A stretch of DNA of 5,020 nt from Algoriphagus sp. GTDB taxonomy: Bacteria > Bacteroidota > Bacteroidia > Cytophagales > Cyclobacteriaceae. The first letter of the stretch is position 1. Every line of letters begins with the position of its first letter. The DNA lies in NCBI GenBank assembly GCA_023255285.1, contig JALRIY010000170.1, positions 1 through 5,020 on the forward strand. Direction: 5' to 3'. This document shows, piece by piece, positions 1 through 5,020 of this stretch. The position numbers and the translations under genes are program-made. The notes beneath the pieces were generated by a model. The model ran no database searches. It was not told the origin of the DNA and was given only the letters and a program-made list of their open reading frames with translations.

Positions 1-172
1 CGATCGCTTGTACCGTGGCAGGCTGCTCCAATAGAAAGGGTTTGTCGTAGCGGTTTTTCCCCGCCAGGGGCAAACTACCATCCACCGTGTAGTAGATTTC
101 AAGTCCTGGGTCTGCAGCAGCAATCGATACTAGCCCATCGGTGGAGCGTGTGATTTTTGGAGGAAAAACCAA
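1..172 (-). other. Start of a chitobiase/beta-hexosaminidase C-terminal-like domain
   Basis: Residues about 480 to 536 of the fucosidase contain IYYTVDGSLPLAGKNRYDKP. This matches the typical Y-T-x-DGS-x-P...Y-x-x-P signature of the CHB_HEX_C/Fn3-associated domain found at the C-terminus of many secreted Bacteroidota glycosidases. The domain is interrupted by the window edge after ATVQAI. It is probably a structural or accessory module rather than a catalytic one. Confidence 0.75.
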
Positions 173-1609
173 GGCTGGGGCAGCATAAACGCCCAACTCC
201 GCAATCAGTGGTTCTCCCTTAGCTTCTAGAAAGTTGATCCGAATCTTTTGAGCCTGGGTATCCGGGACCCGCAAAATACGGGTATAGCCAATGGTAGTTC
301 CCTGAGCCAAAGGCAGCCATTTTCCCTCTACTTCTTTTTCCAGGGTAAAGGCTAACACGCGCTGGCCTAAGTTGACGTATTCCTGGATCTTCACCCGGTT
401 GAAGGACACCTCATTGCCGAAATCGAGTTCGACCGATGCCTTCCGCTCTCCAGCAGCACTGCTCCAATAGCTCATGTAATCCCCATCCAATACCTGACTT
501 GCTGCGTAGCCTGCTCCTCGGTTGGAACTCGCCGATACCTTGGCGCCAGTGGCCAGATTCACCGCAAAATCTTCCTTGACTTTGGCTGCCAATTCGAGAA
601 TCGCCTGCACATCCGAATCAGGAATCAGCCCTCGGGTATCTACGGGAAAGTTGATGAGCAAGGAACTGTTTTGCCCAATGCTTTGGTAGTAGATTTCTAA
701 GAGTTCGGGTAAGGTTTTGACCTTATTGTCCTCGTAAGCATGGTAGTACCAGCCAGGGCGGATACTCACATCTGCCTCGGCGGGCACCCAATGGGTACCA
801 TTTTCCTGTCCCATAGCCCACTTATCCGAGTACTCAGGCATGCCGGCATAAACGGAGTCCCGCATCAAGTTGGACCAGGTGGTCGGATAGGCATAGCCAT
901 GCTCGTTGCCTACCCAGCGCACATCGGGTCCTGCATCAGAAAAAAGCATGGCTCCAGGTTGCAACTCCCGCACCAAAGCATGCATGCTTGGCCAATCGTA
1001 GTAGGTCAACTTGTCCACTACCCGCTCCTCATTGGCACCTCCGTACCAGCCGCTGCCTCCATTGGCTCCGTCAAACCAGACCTCAAAGAGTTCCCCATAA
1101 TTGGTGAGGAGTTCGGTAAGTTGATTCCGCATATAGGTAATGTACTCTGGCTTGCCGTAGTCGGGATGGTTACGGTCCCAAGGGGAGTAGTAGATCCCCA
1201 CCTTCAGCCCATATTCCCGACAGGCATCCACAAACTCTCGAATCAAATCTCCTTTTCCCTCTCGCCAAGGGCTGTTTTTGACCGAATGCTCCGTGTAGGC
1301 CGAGGGCCAGAGCACAAAACCATCGTGGTGCTTGGCCGTAATGATCAATCCCTTCATCCCCGCCTCCTTGGCAACGCGCGCCCACTGCCGTGCATCGAGT
1401 GCGGTAGGGGCAAATTGGCTAGGCTGCTCATCTCCAAAACCCCACTCCCGATCGGAGAAGGTATTCATGTTGAAATGCACAAAGCCGTAGTACTGCAGCT
1501 CCTGCCAGGCCGTCTGACGGGGCTCTGGAATGGGGTAGACTGGAGCGGGAGGAGCGGACTGGGCAAAGGCTAGCACCGGAAGAAAAAATAGGAGGAAAAA
1601 GGGTCTCAT
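1..1609 (-). CDS. Secreted GH29 alpha-L-fucosidase, C-terminus cut off by window edge
   Basis: This gene is predicted to hydrolyse terminal alpha-linked L-fucose from glycans in the periplasm or outside the cell. The visible 536 codons start at the ATG at 1609-1607. Residues 1-16 (MRPFFLLFFLPVLAFA) form a Sec signal peptide with likely cleavage before Gln17, and there is no lipobox cysteine. The catalytic barrel spans about residues 30-350. It shows HFNMNTF (His45), TAKHHDGFVLWPS (His94, His95), YYSPWDRNHPDYG and EVWFDGANG. Asp180 of the last motif is the expected nucleophile. Glu236 in WVGNEHG fits the acid/base position of the alpha-1,3/1,4-specific GH29-B branch, which is an inference. Residues about 351-477 resemble an F5/8-type C domain (QVLDGD...YWSS, then ELDFG). 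From about residue 480 a chitobiase-C-like domain begins, with IYYTVDGSLP. The stop codon lies beyond position 1. The gene is divergent from the TonB receptor. Family is near certain; linkage specificity is not. Confidence 0.95.
   Translation of the reverse strand, partial: MRPFFLLFFLPVLAFAQSAPPAPVYPIPEPRQTAWQELQYYGFVHFNMNTFSDREWGFGDEQPSQFAPTALDARQWARVAKEAGMKGLIITAKHHDGFVLWPSAYTEHSVKNSPWREGKGDLIREFVDACREYGLKVGIYYSPWDRNHPDYGKPEYITYMRNQLTELLTNYGELFEVWFDGANGGSGWYGGANEERVVDKLTYYDWPSMHALVRELQPGAMLFSDAGPDVRWVGNEHGYAYPTTWSNLMRDSVYAGMPEYSDKWAMGQENGTHWVPAEADVSIRPGWYYHAYEDNKVKTLPELLEIYYQSIGQNSSLLINFPVDTRGLIPDSDVQAILELAAKVKEDFAVNLATGAKVSASSNRGAGYAASQVLDGDYMSYWSSAAGERKASVELDFGNEVSFNRVKIQEYVNLGQRVLAFTLEKEVEGKWLPLAQGTTIGYTRILRVPDTQAQKIRINFLEAKGEPLIAELGVYAAPALVFPPKITRSTDGLVSIAAADPGLEIYYTVDGSLPLAGKNRYDKPFLLEQPATVQAI
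179..559 (-). other. F5/8-type C (galactose-binding-like) domain of the GH29 enzyme
   Basis: This segment encodes about residues 351-477 of the fucosidase. It begins NLATGAKVSASS, contains a QVLDGDYMSYWSS stretch and an ELDFG strand, and ends IAELGVYA. That order of motifs is the usual pattern of the discoidin/F5-8 C fold, which in secreted glycosidases often acts as a carbohydrate-binding module (CBM32-like). It probably helps hold the enzyme on galactose- or fucose-containing glycans, but the ligand cannot be read from the sequence. Domain borders are approximate. Confidence 0.8.
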
Positions 1610-1739
1610 GGGTTTATTTTTTCGAAAACCTAGCCATTTTGCCTCACATCTAAAAACAAAATAGGCGCAATCCTCCTCAATTCAAACCTTTACCCCAAAA
1701 TTCTGCTTATAAGATGGTCACTTCCCGTATTTTCGTGTT
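1610..1739. promoter_or_regulatory. Divergent intergenic region between fucosidase and TonB receptor
   Basis: This 130-bp, AT-rich stretch separates two genes read away from each other, so it must hold both promoters. Neither start codon has a recognisable Shine-Dalgarno sequence, as is usual in Bacteroidota. On the plus strand TATTTTCG at 1728-1735 matches the Bacteroidota -7 consensus TAnnTTTG at all but one fixed position. It lies only four bases before the receptor ATG, so a transcript from it would be nearly leaderless, and no well-spaced -33 TTG is present. On the minus strand AAGGTTTG (complement of 1683-1690) is an equally imperfect candidate. No operator palindrome stands out. Exact promoter positions are uncertain. 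Confidence 0.35.
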
Positions 1740-3971
1740 ATGAAAAAACTGCTTTCTTGTTTGCTTTTTGCAATCAGTATTGGGCTTCAGGCCCAAATCC
1801 AAGTCAAGGTAATGGATCAGGTCACCAATCTCCCTTTAGCGAATGTCCGGGTGAGTACGGGAACCACCATTCAAACAAGCACTGCTTCGGGTACGGTTAC
1901 TTTTGGAGGAGAAAACCTACGCCTACTTTTTTCAATAGAAGGCTACGAACGATTGGAACAAACTTTCCAAGCAGGAGAATATACCGTGACACTAGTTCCC
2001 AACATCCTCAATTTAGCCGCAGTGACGGTCTCGGCCTTTGACTCCGAACGCCCCCTGATTCAGCAGGCCGCCAGTATTTCTCGACTTTCCGAACGGGACC
2101 TGTTCCGCTTTAATGAAAATTCCCCTGTTCAAGCTTTCAATCAAAAAGCAGGCATCCGAATTGAGGAGCGCGCTCCTGCCAGTTACCGCATCTCCATCCG
2201 AGGCAGTTCGCTTCGCTCTCCCTTTGGCGTGCGGAATGTAAAGGTGTACTGGAACGAAGTACCCTTTACTTCGCCGGACGGCACTACTGCACTGAACCTA
2301 CTCGACCTAAGCAATATCAAGACTGCCGAAGTCATCAAAGGCCCATCGGGGTCGGTGTATGGTGCAGGAAATGGGGGTACCATCTCCCTTTTTAGCCAAG
2401 CTCAGGTCGATGAAAATCGTCTTGCTATGGATTACCTGGTTGGGGATTTTGGCCTTTCCAGATTTCGATTGGGACTTTCTCAAAAACTTGGCGAAGGGGG
2501 CATCGAAGCCTCCTATGTAAGTCAGGAATCGGATGGCTACCGGGATCACTCGGGCGTCAAGCGTCAAGTGCTGCAGTTGAGTGGCTATTTCCCCGTTTCC
2601 GAAAAGCAAGAATTGCGAACCCAGGTACTTATTTCCGACCTAAACTACCAAATTCCTGGGGCTTTGACTGAAGCCCAACTTACGGACAACCCCAAGCAAG
2701 CGCGACCTGGGTCCGTGGCTCAGAATAGTTCAATCGACCAGCAAGCCCTCCTCCTTTCCTTGGGGCATACCTACCGCCATTCGGATCAGTTGACGAGTAC
2801 CACGACGGTTTATCTGAATACAAATGCCTTTGAAAACCCCTTTATTCTGGACTACAAAAAGGAGTTGGGCTTCGGCTATGGAGCACGAAGCAAGGTTCGC
2901 TACGACACCCAGCTGGGTGGCAAATCCCTCCGCCTCATTGCGGGTGGAGAGTGGCAAAAAAGCATCACCCAAGCCCAAAATTTTGGTAATCGGGCCGGCA
3001 AGGCAGATACCGTGCGCTTTGCGGACCAGTTGACCGCCACCCAAAGCTTTTTATTTCAGCAGGCAGAGTTGCAGTGGAATACCAAACTCCTATTGACTTT
3101 AGGGCTTAGCGAAAATTTCTCCGGATTTGAGATCGACCGACAGATCGATGCTGCAAGTGGAAAAACAGGACGACAAACCCGCCGATTTGATCCCATCCTG
3201 GTCCCTCGTGTGGCGGCAAACTACCAGTTGACTCCTAGTACCGCCGTGTATGGGGCCATCAGTTCGGGCTTTTCTCCTCCCACCATCGATGAGGTCCGCA
3301 CCAACGAGGGCAGTGTCAACCTAGACCTGGAGGCAGAGAAGGGCATGAACTACGAATTGGGCTACCGCATGGGGTTTGAGCGCTTCAATCTGGAATTGAT
3401 TGGCTACTACTTCAAACTGCAGGAGACCATCACTACCTATACGAATTCAAATGGAGTGGTGCTCTTCCAAAATGCAGGAGCCACCGACCAAAAAGGGGTG
3501 GAAGCCAGCCTGGATTATGCCATTTTTCGCAACAAGGAAGGCATTTTCCGTGATCTCCTACTCGGTACTGCCTACACAGGGCAGTTTTTTACCTTCGCGG
3601 ACTATAAAAAGCGGGGGCAGGATTTCTCGGGCAACGACCTTACCGGTGTGCCTGCCCACAACCTGGTCAGTCGCCTAGACCTGCGCACCCGTCCTGGGAT
3701 CTACCTCAATTTCACGCATCAGTTTACCGAGGAAATTCCCCTCAACGATGCGAATACCATTTACCAAGACGCCTATTCCCTGGTCAACCTTCGGGTAGGC
3801 TGGTTGAAGTCCCTGGGTGATTGGGAACTGGAGATTTTTGCAGGGGTAGACAATCTGCTAGACGAGCGCTACTCACTGGGCAATGACCTGAATGCCTTTG
3901 CCAGTAGATTCTACCAACCCGCACCTTCTCGAAATGGGTACGGGGGAGTGAAGTTGGGATGGAGATATTAA
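1740..3971 (+). CDS. TonB-dependent outer-membrane receptor with carboxypeptidase-regulatory-like N-terminal domain
   Basis: This 743-residue protein is an outer-membrane gated channel that imports a ligand with energy from TonB-ExbB-ExbD. Residues 1-18 are a Sec signal peptide (MKKLLSCLLFAISIGLQA), cleaved before Gln19. Residues about 20-90 form a CarboxypepD_reg-like beta-sandwich (VTNLPLANVRVSTG...). LAAVTVSAFDSERP at 92-105 fits a TonB-box region. The plug follows at about 106-220, with RISIRGSS, VYWNEVPFTSPDGTT and IKTAEVIKGPSGSVYGAGNGG. The barrel fills the rest, with SSGFSPPT (508-515), a ligand-receptor-like VDNLLDERYS (703-712), and a C-terminal WRY ending in an aromatic residue as in other outer-membrane barrels. 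Its length and motifs fit the siderophore/FecA-like class. It is shorter than SusC proteins, and no SusD gene follows. An iron chelate is the likeliest substrate by family, but this is inference. It appears intact and monocistronic. Confidence 0.95.
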   Translation: MKKLLSCLLFAISIGLQAQIQVKVMDQVTNLPLANVRVSTGTTIQTSTASGTVTFGGENLRLLFSIEGYERLEQTFQAGEYTVTLVPNILNLAAVTVSAFDSERPLIQQAASISRLSERDLFRFNENSPVQAFNQKAGIRIEERAPASYRISIRGSSLRSPFGVRNVKVYWNEVPFTSPDGTTALNLLDLSNIKTAEVIKGPSGSVYGAGNGGTISLFSQAQVDENRLAMDYLVGDFGLSRFRLGLSQKLGEGGIEASYVSQESDGYRDHSGVKRQVLQLSGYFPVSEKQELRTQVLISDLNYQIPGALTEAQLTDNPKQARPGSVAQNSSIDQQALLLSLGHTYRHSDQLTSTTTVYLNTNAFENPFILDYKKELGFGYGARSKVRYDTQLGGKSLRLIAGGEWQKSITQAQNFGNRAGKADTVRFADQLTATQSFLFQQAELQWNTKLLLTLGLSENFSGFEIDRQIDAASGKTGRQTRRFDPILVPRVAANYQLTPSTAVYGAISSGFSPPTIDEVRTNEGSVNLDLEAEKGMNYELGYRMGFERFNLELIGYYFKLQETITTYTNSNGVVLFQNAGATDQKGVEASLDYAIFRNKEGIFRDLLLGTAYTGQFFTFADYKKRGQDFSGNDLTGVPAHNLVSRLDLRTRPGIYLNFTHQFTEEIPLNDANTIYQDAYSLVNLRVGWLKSLGDWELEIFAGVDNLLDERYSLGNDLNAFASRFYQPAPSRNGYGGVKLGWRY

Positions 3972-4001
3972 GGAAATACGAGATACGAAGTAGGAAATAC
4001 G
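3962..4001 (+). repeat. Short degenerate direct repeat overlapping the receptor stop codon
   Basis: GAGATA is found at 3962-3967 and 3980-3985, each followed by AGGAAATACG, at 3971-3980 and 3992-4001. The two units are identical apart from a few substitutions and a 3-bp length change. The first unit includes the last codons and TAA stop of the receptor gene. The repeat is only two units long, so it could be a chance duplication. Its content matches the ACGAGATACGAA-type strings I recall from intergenic DNA of related genomes. Confidence 0.5.
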
Positions 4002-4012
4002 GATTGAAAAGT

Positions 4013-4061
4013 AATGTCGAACGCTGAACGCTGAGTGAAAAATGTCGAAGTTGGGAAACAT
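4013..4061 (+). repeat. 49-bp intergenic repeat, copy 1
   Basis: This copy starts AATGTCGAACGCTGAACGCT and aligns without gaps to 4144-4192, with 39 of 49 bases identical by my hand count. It has internal repetition: GAACGCT occurs twice in tandem, and AATGTCGAA occurs at 4013-4021 and again at 4041-4049, each preceded by a GA(T/G)TGAAAA string. Downstream, GGGA-AACA-TCCC (4053-4064) could form only a weak 4-bp stem. Function unknown. Confidence 0.75.
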
Positions 4062-4086
4062 CCCGCTATGCCAGCAACATATGTCT

Positions 4087-4140
4087 AATCTCTTGTCTCT
4101 CGGCTCTTGCTTCTGGAAGCGTCTTGATACTTGCTACTTC
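4087..4140 (+). repeat. Pyrimidine-rich CTCTTG/ACTTG degenerate repeat
   Basis: CTCTTG occurs at 4090-4095 and 4104-4109, followed by TCTTG at 4122-4126 and ACTTG at 4129-4133. The plus strand is strongly pyrimidine-rich. The stretch sits between the two 49-bp copies and resembles an eroded tandem array of a 6-7-bp unit. No coding or RNA role is evident. Confidence 0.5.
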
Positions 4141-4143
4141 CTA

Positions 4144-4192
4144 AATGTCAAACACCGAACGTTGATTGAAAAATAAAGAAGTGGGGAACCAT
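4144..4192 (+). repeat. 49-bp intergenic repeat, copy 2
   Basis: This is the second copy of the repeat at 4013-4061, offset by 131 bp and in the same orientation. It starts AATGTCAAACACCGAACGTT and ends GGGGAACCAT. It has lost the internal AATGTCGAA duplication seen in copy 1 (AATAAAGAA here), which suggests independent decay of an older element. Confidence 0.75.
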
Positions 4193-4298
4193 TTAACTTG
4201 CCAAAAACCAGCCACTTGGAACCAAAGCTTTAGTCTCCTTTCACAAAACATACTGAGCTTGGTGATTTAGATACAGCTATTTGCTGAGCCATTATATC

Positions 4299-4333
4299 CC
4301 CCTTTGCGTCTTAGCGCCTTTGCGCGCCAAAAT
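4299..4333 (+). repeat. CTTTGCG-type intergenic repeat, copy A
   Basis: The unit is CCCCTTTGCG, a CTTA-containing linker, a second CTTTGCG and a final AAAAT. This copy matches copy B at 4392-4424, with a 2-bp insertion near its 3' end and several substitutions. It has the same orientation as copies B and C. Confidence 0.7.
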
Positions 4334-4391
4334 GAACAGGCAGGCTTGCTCGGGTTATTTCTACTTTCTTTCAACTGTATTAATCTATAAT

Positions 4392-4424
4392 CCCCTTTGC
4401 GGCTTATCTACTTTGCGTGAAAAT
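4392..4424 (+). repeat. CTTTGCG-type intergenic repeat, copy B
   Basis: The unit starts CCCCTTTGCGGCTTATC and ends CTTTGCGTGAAAAT. Its core (4396-4422) agrees with copy C (4529-4555) at 24 of 27 positions by hand count. Its first 12-bp block, CTTTGCGGCTTA, recurs inverted at 4463-4474. Confidence 0.75.
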
Positions 4425-4474
4425 AGTCTCGCTGAGGTGCGAAGCCTGCCCGCCAAGGCGGGTAAGCCGCAAAG
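4395..4474. repeat. 80-bp segment bounded by a perfect 12-bp inverted repeat
   Basis: CTTTGCGGCTTA at 4395-4406 is matched exactly in inverted form by TAAGCCGCAAAG at 4463-4474. The 56 bp between them contain the second half of CTTTGCG copy B and the GC-rich hairpin at 4449-4462. The layout resembles a small non-autonomous element or a two-stem RNA/DNA fold. No flanking target-site duplication is visible, and no transposase is nearby. Confidence 0.65.
4449..4462. repeat. GC-rich palindrome CCCGCC-AA-GGCGGG
   Basis: Six perfect base pairs flank a two-base centre, so a real stem would have a slightly larger loop. No T-run follows on either strand, so it is not a standard intrinsic terminator. 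It is the most GC-rich spot in an otherwise AT-leaning spacer. Similar CCCGCC...GGCGGG palindromes are, as far as I recall, common between genes in Bacteroidota. Confidence 0.7.
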
Positions 4475-4525
4475 AAAACAGCTACGCGAGGTATAATTCT
4501 GTCTTTACCCTACTGTGAGAATAAA

Positions 4526-4556
4526 CCTTTTGCGCCTTTCCTACTTTGCGTGAAAT
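4526..4556 (+). repeat. CTTTGCG-type intergenic repeat, copy C
   Basis: This copy carries TTTGCGCCTTTCC followed by TACTTTGCGTGAAAT. It ends about 50 bp before the start codon of the S10 peptidase gene, so it lies just upstream of or inside that gene's promoter region. Whether it affects expression cannot be told from sequence. Confidence 0.75.
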
Positions 4557-4558
4557 AA

Positions 4559-4588
4559 TTGAAAAAACAGCGTATTTCCCTAAATTAC
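4559..4588 (+). promoter_or_regulatory. Candidate Bacteroidota-type promoter for the S10 peptidase gene
   Basis: TTG at 4559-4561 is separated by 19 bp from TAAATTAC at 4581-4588. The latter matches the TAnnTT part of the -7 consensus TAnnTTTG but not its last two bases. Spacing suits the phylum's -33/-7 pattern and would leave a short leader before the ATG at 4608. The match is weak, so this is only a suggestion. Confidence 0.25.
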
Positions 4589-4607
4589 AGCTCCAAATAA
4601 CCCTCCA

Positions 4608-5020
4608 ATGAAACAGTTATCATTATTTTACTTCGCATTTTTTATTGCCTTTAGCGCCTTTTCCCAAGAGGAGGCTACTGGATCCAAATGGGTACCTCGG
4701 GAACCCAAAAAATTTGAATCCACGCATTCAGGAATCTTCAATGGACAAAAAATTAACTACAAAGCTGTGGTTGGCGAGACTTTTCTCAAAAACAGCAAAG
4801 GAGAAGTGACCGGTGCACTTTGGTCCACGGCCTACCTTCGCGAGGGCGTCCTAGACCCGTCTAGGCGTCCCGTGCTCTTTATCTTCAATGGAGGACCAGG
4901 CTCGGCAAGTATCTGGCTACATGTGGGATTCTTTGGTCCCAAGGTAGTCAAAACCGATTCAGGAGCGGGCATCGATGATGGAGCTGCCCCATACCAGTTT
5001 GTAGAAAATAACCAAGCATT
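4608..5020 (+). CDS. Secreted S10-type serine carboxypeptidase-like protein, N-terminal part only
   Basis: The first 137 codons are present; the gene continues past the right edge. Residues 1-19 (MKQLSLFYFAFFIAFSAFS) form a Sec signal peptide, probably cleaved before Gln20, so the product should act in the periplasm or outside. The key evidence is PVLFIFNGGPGSASIWLHVG at about 88-107. The NGGPGSAS core corresponds to the oxyanion-hole motif (NGGPGCSS in eukaryotic members) of peptidase family S10, and the following FGPKVV is also typical. The preceding TGALWSTAYLREG stretch fits the N-terminal strands of bacterial S10 proteins. S10 enzymes remove C-terminal residues from peptides. The catalytic Ser, Asp and His lie beyond the window, so activity cannot be checked. 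The ATG is the first after an in-frame TAA at 4581. The gene is separated from the receptor by 636 bp, so it is probably transcribed alone. Confidence 0.88.
   Translation, partial: MKQLSLFYFAFFIAFSAFSQEEATGSKWVPREPKKFESTHSGIFNGQKINYKAVVGETFLKNSKGEVTGALWSTAYLREGVLDPSRRPVLFIFNGGPGSASIWLHVGFFGPKVVKTDSGAGIDDGAAPYQFVENNQA

Larger units (their letters stand above)
3972..4607. other. 636-bp repeat-rich intergenic spacer, no credible gene
   Basis: No open frame here has a convincing start, composition or protein-like sequence; the longest frame (4281-4496) is built from translated repeat units. The left part (3972-4200) holds short AGGAAATACG direct repeats, two copies of a 49-bp repeat and a CTCTTG-rich stretch. 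The middle (about 4201-4298) is unremarkable AT-rich sequence. The right part (4299-4556) holds three CTTTGCG-type repeats, a GC-rich hairpin and a 12-bp inverted repeat. No strong intrinsic terminator is visible after the receptor stop codon. The downstream gene's promoter should lie at the right end. Confidence 0.8.

Noticed and set aside
740..1573. Plus-strand open frame of 277 codons
   Set aside because: It lies wholly antisense to the fucosidase, whose reverse-strand frame carries clear GH29 motifs; the plus-strand product shows no domain or signal.
1752..1760. LLSC lipobox-like string at residues 4-7 of the receptor
   Set aside because: The hydrophobic core continues well past the Cys and a better signal-peptidase I site (QA before Gln19) follows; TonB receptors are barrel proteins, not lipoproteins.
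2183..3678. Several 60-100-codon frames on both strands inside the receptor gene
   Set aside because: All are out-of-frame shadows of the complete TonB receptor coding sequence and none has recognisable motifs.
3873..4061. Minus-strand open frame of 62 codons
   Set aside because: It overlaps the end of the receptor gene in antisense and the 49-bp repeat; the repetitive protein (IRISYFVSRIS) reflects DNA repeats.
4013..4192. CRISPR array
   Set aside because: Only two copies with 20% divergence, spaced 131 bp apart by a repeat-containing interval; there are no cas genes and no regular spacers.
4449..4462. Rho-independent terminator
   Set aside because: The stem is GC-rich but no T-run follows on either strand and it lies nearly 480 bp after the receptor stop codon.
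4281..4496. Plus-strand open frame of 71 codons in the spacer
   Set aside because: Its sequence (for example PLCGLSTLREN) is a translation of the CTTTGCG repeats and the GC palindrome; there is no ribosome-binding or protein-family support.

Overview
The window reads as a piece of a Bacteroidota chromosome. Three things support this. All three proteins start with a Sec signal peptide followed by Gln (Ala-Gln or Ser-Gln junctions). None of the genes has a clear Shine-Dalgarno sequence. The outer-membrane receptor starts with a carboxypeptidase-regulatory-like domain, an arrangement common in that phylum. The long intergenic spacer also carries degenerate AATGTCGAA, CTCTTG and CTTTGCG repeats like those I recall between genes in Cytophagia and Saprospiria genomes. 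Base composition is moderate. Genus cannot be fixed from this sequence, and the more precise placement is a low-confidence inference.

Layout: (1) Positions 1-1609, minus strand, hold the first 536 codons of a secreted GH29 alpha-L-fucosidase. It has a catalytic domain, an F5/8-type C (galactose-binding-like) domain and the start of a chitobiase-C-like domain that runs off the left edge. (2) Positions 1610-1739 are a compact divergent intergenic region that must hold the promoters of both flanking genes. (3) Positions 1740-3971, plus strand, encode a complete 743-residue TonB-dependent outer-membrane receptor. (4) Positions 3972-4607 are a 636-bp spacer with no credible gene. It is filled with several families of short degenerate repeats, a GC-rich hairpin and a 12-bp inverted repeat. 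(5) Positions 4608-5020, plus strand, hold the first 137 codons of a secreted S10-type serine carboxypeptidase-like protein that runs off the right edge.

Function: all three products are predicted to leave the cytoplasm. The fucosidase and peptidase would act in the periplasm or outside the cell, and the receptor would import a ligand across the outer membrane using TonB energy. No SusD partner, sigma/anti-sigma pair or sulfatase is visible, so the window is not demonstrably a polysaccharide utilization locus. The receptor has the size and sequence style of siderophore/FecA-type receptors rather than of the roughly 1000-residue SusC family. A shared pathway for the three genes is not supported. 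I found no undescribed multi-gene system. The least explained part is the repeat-rich spacer.
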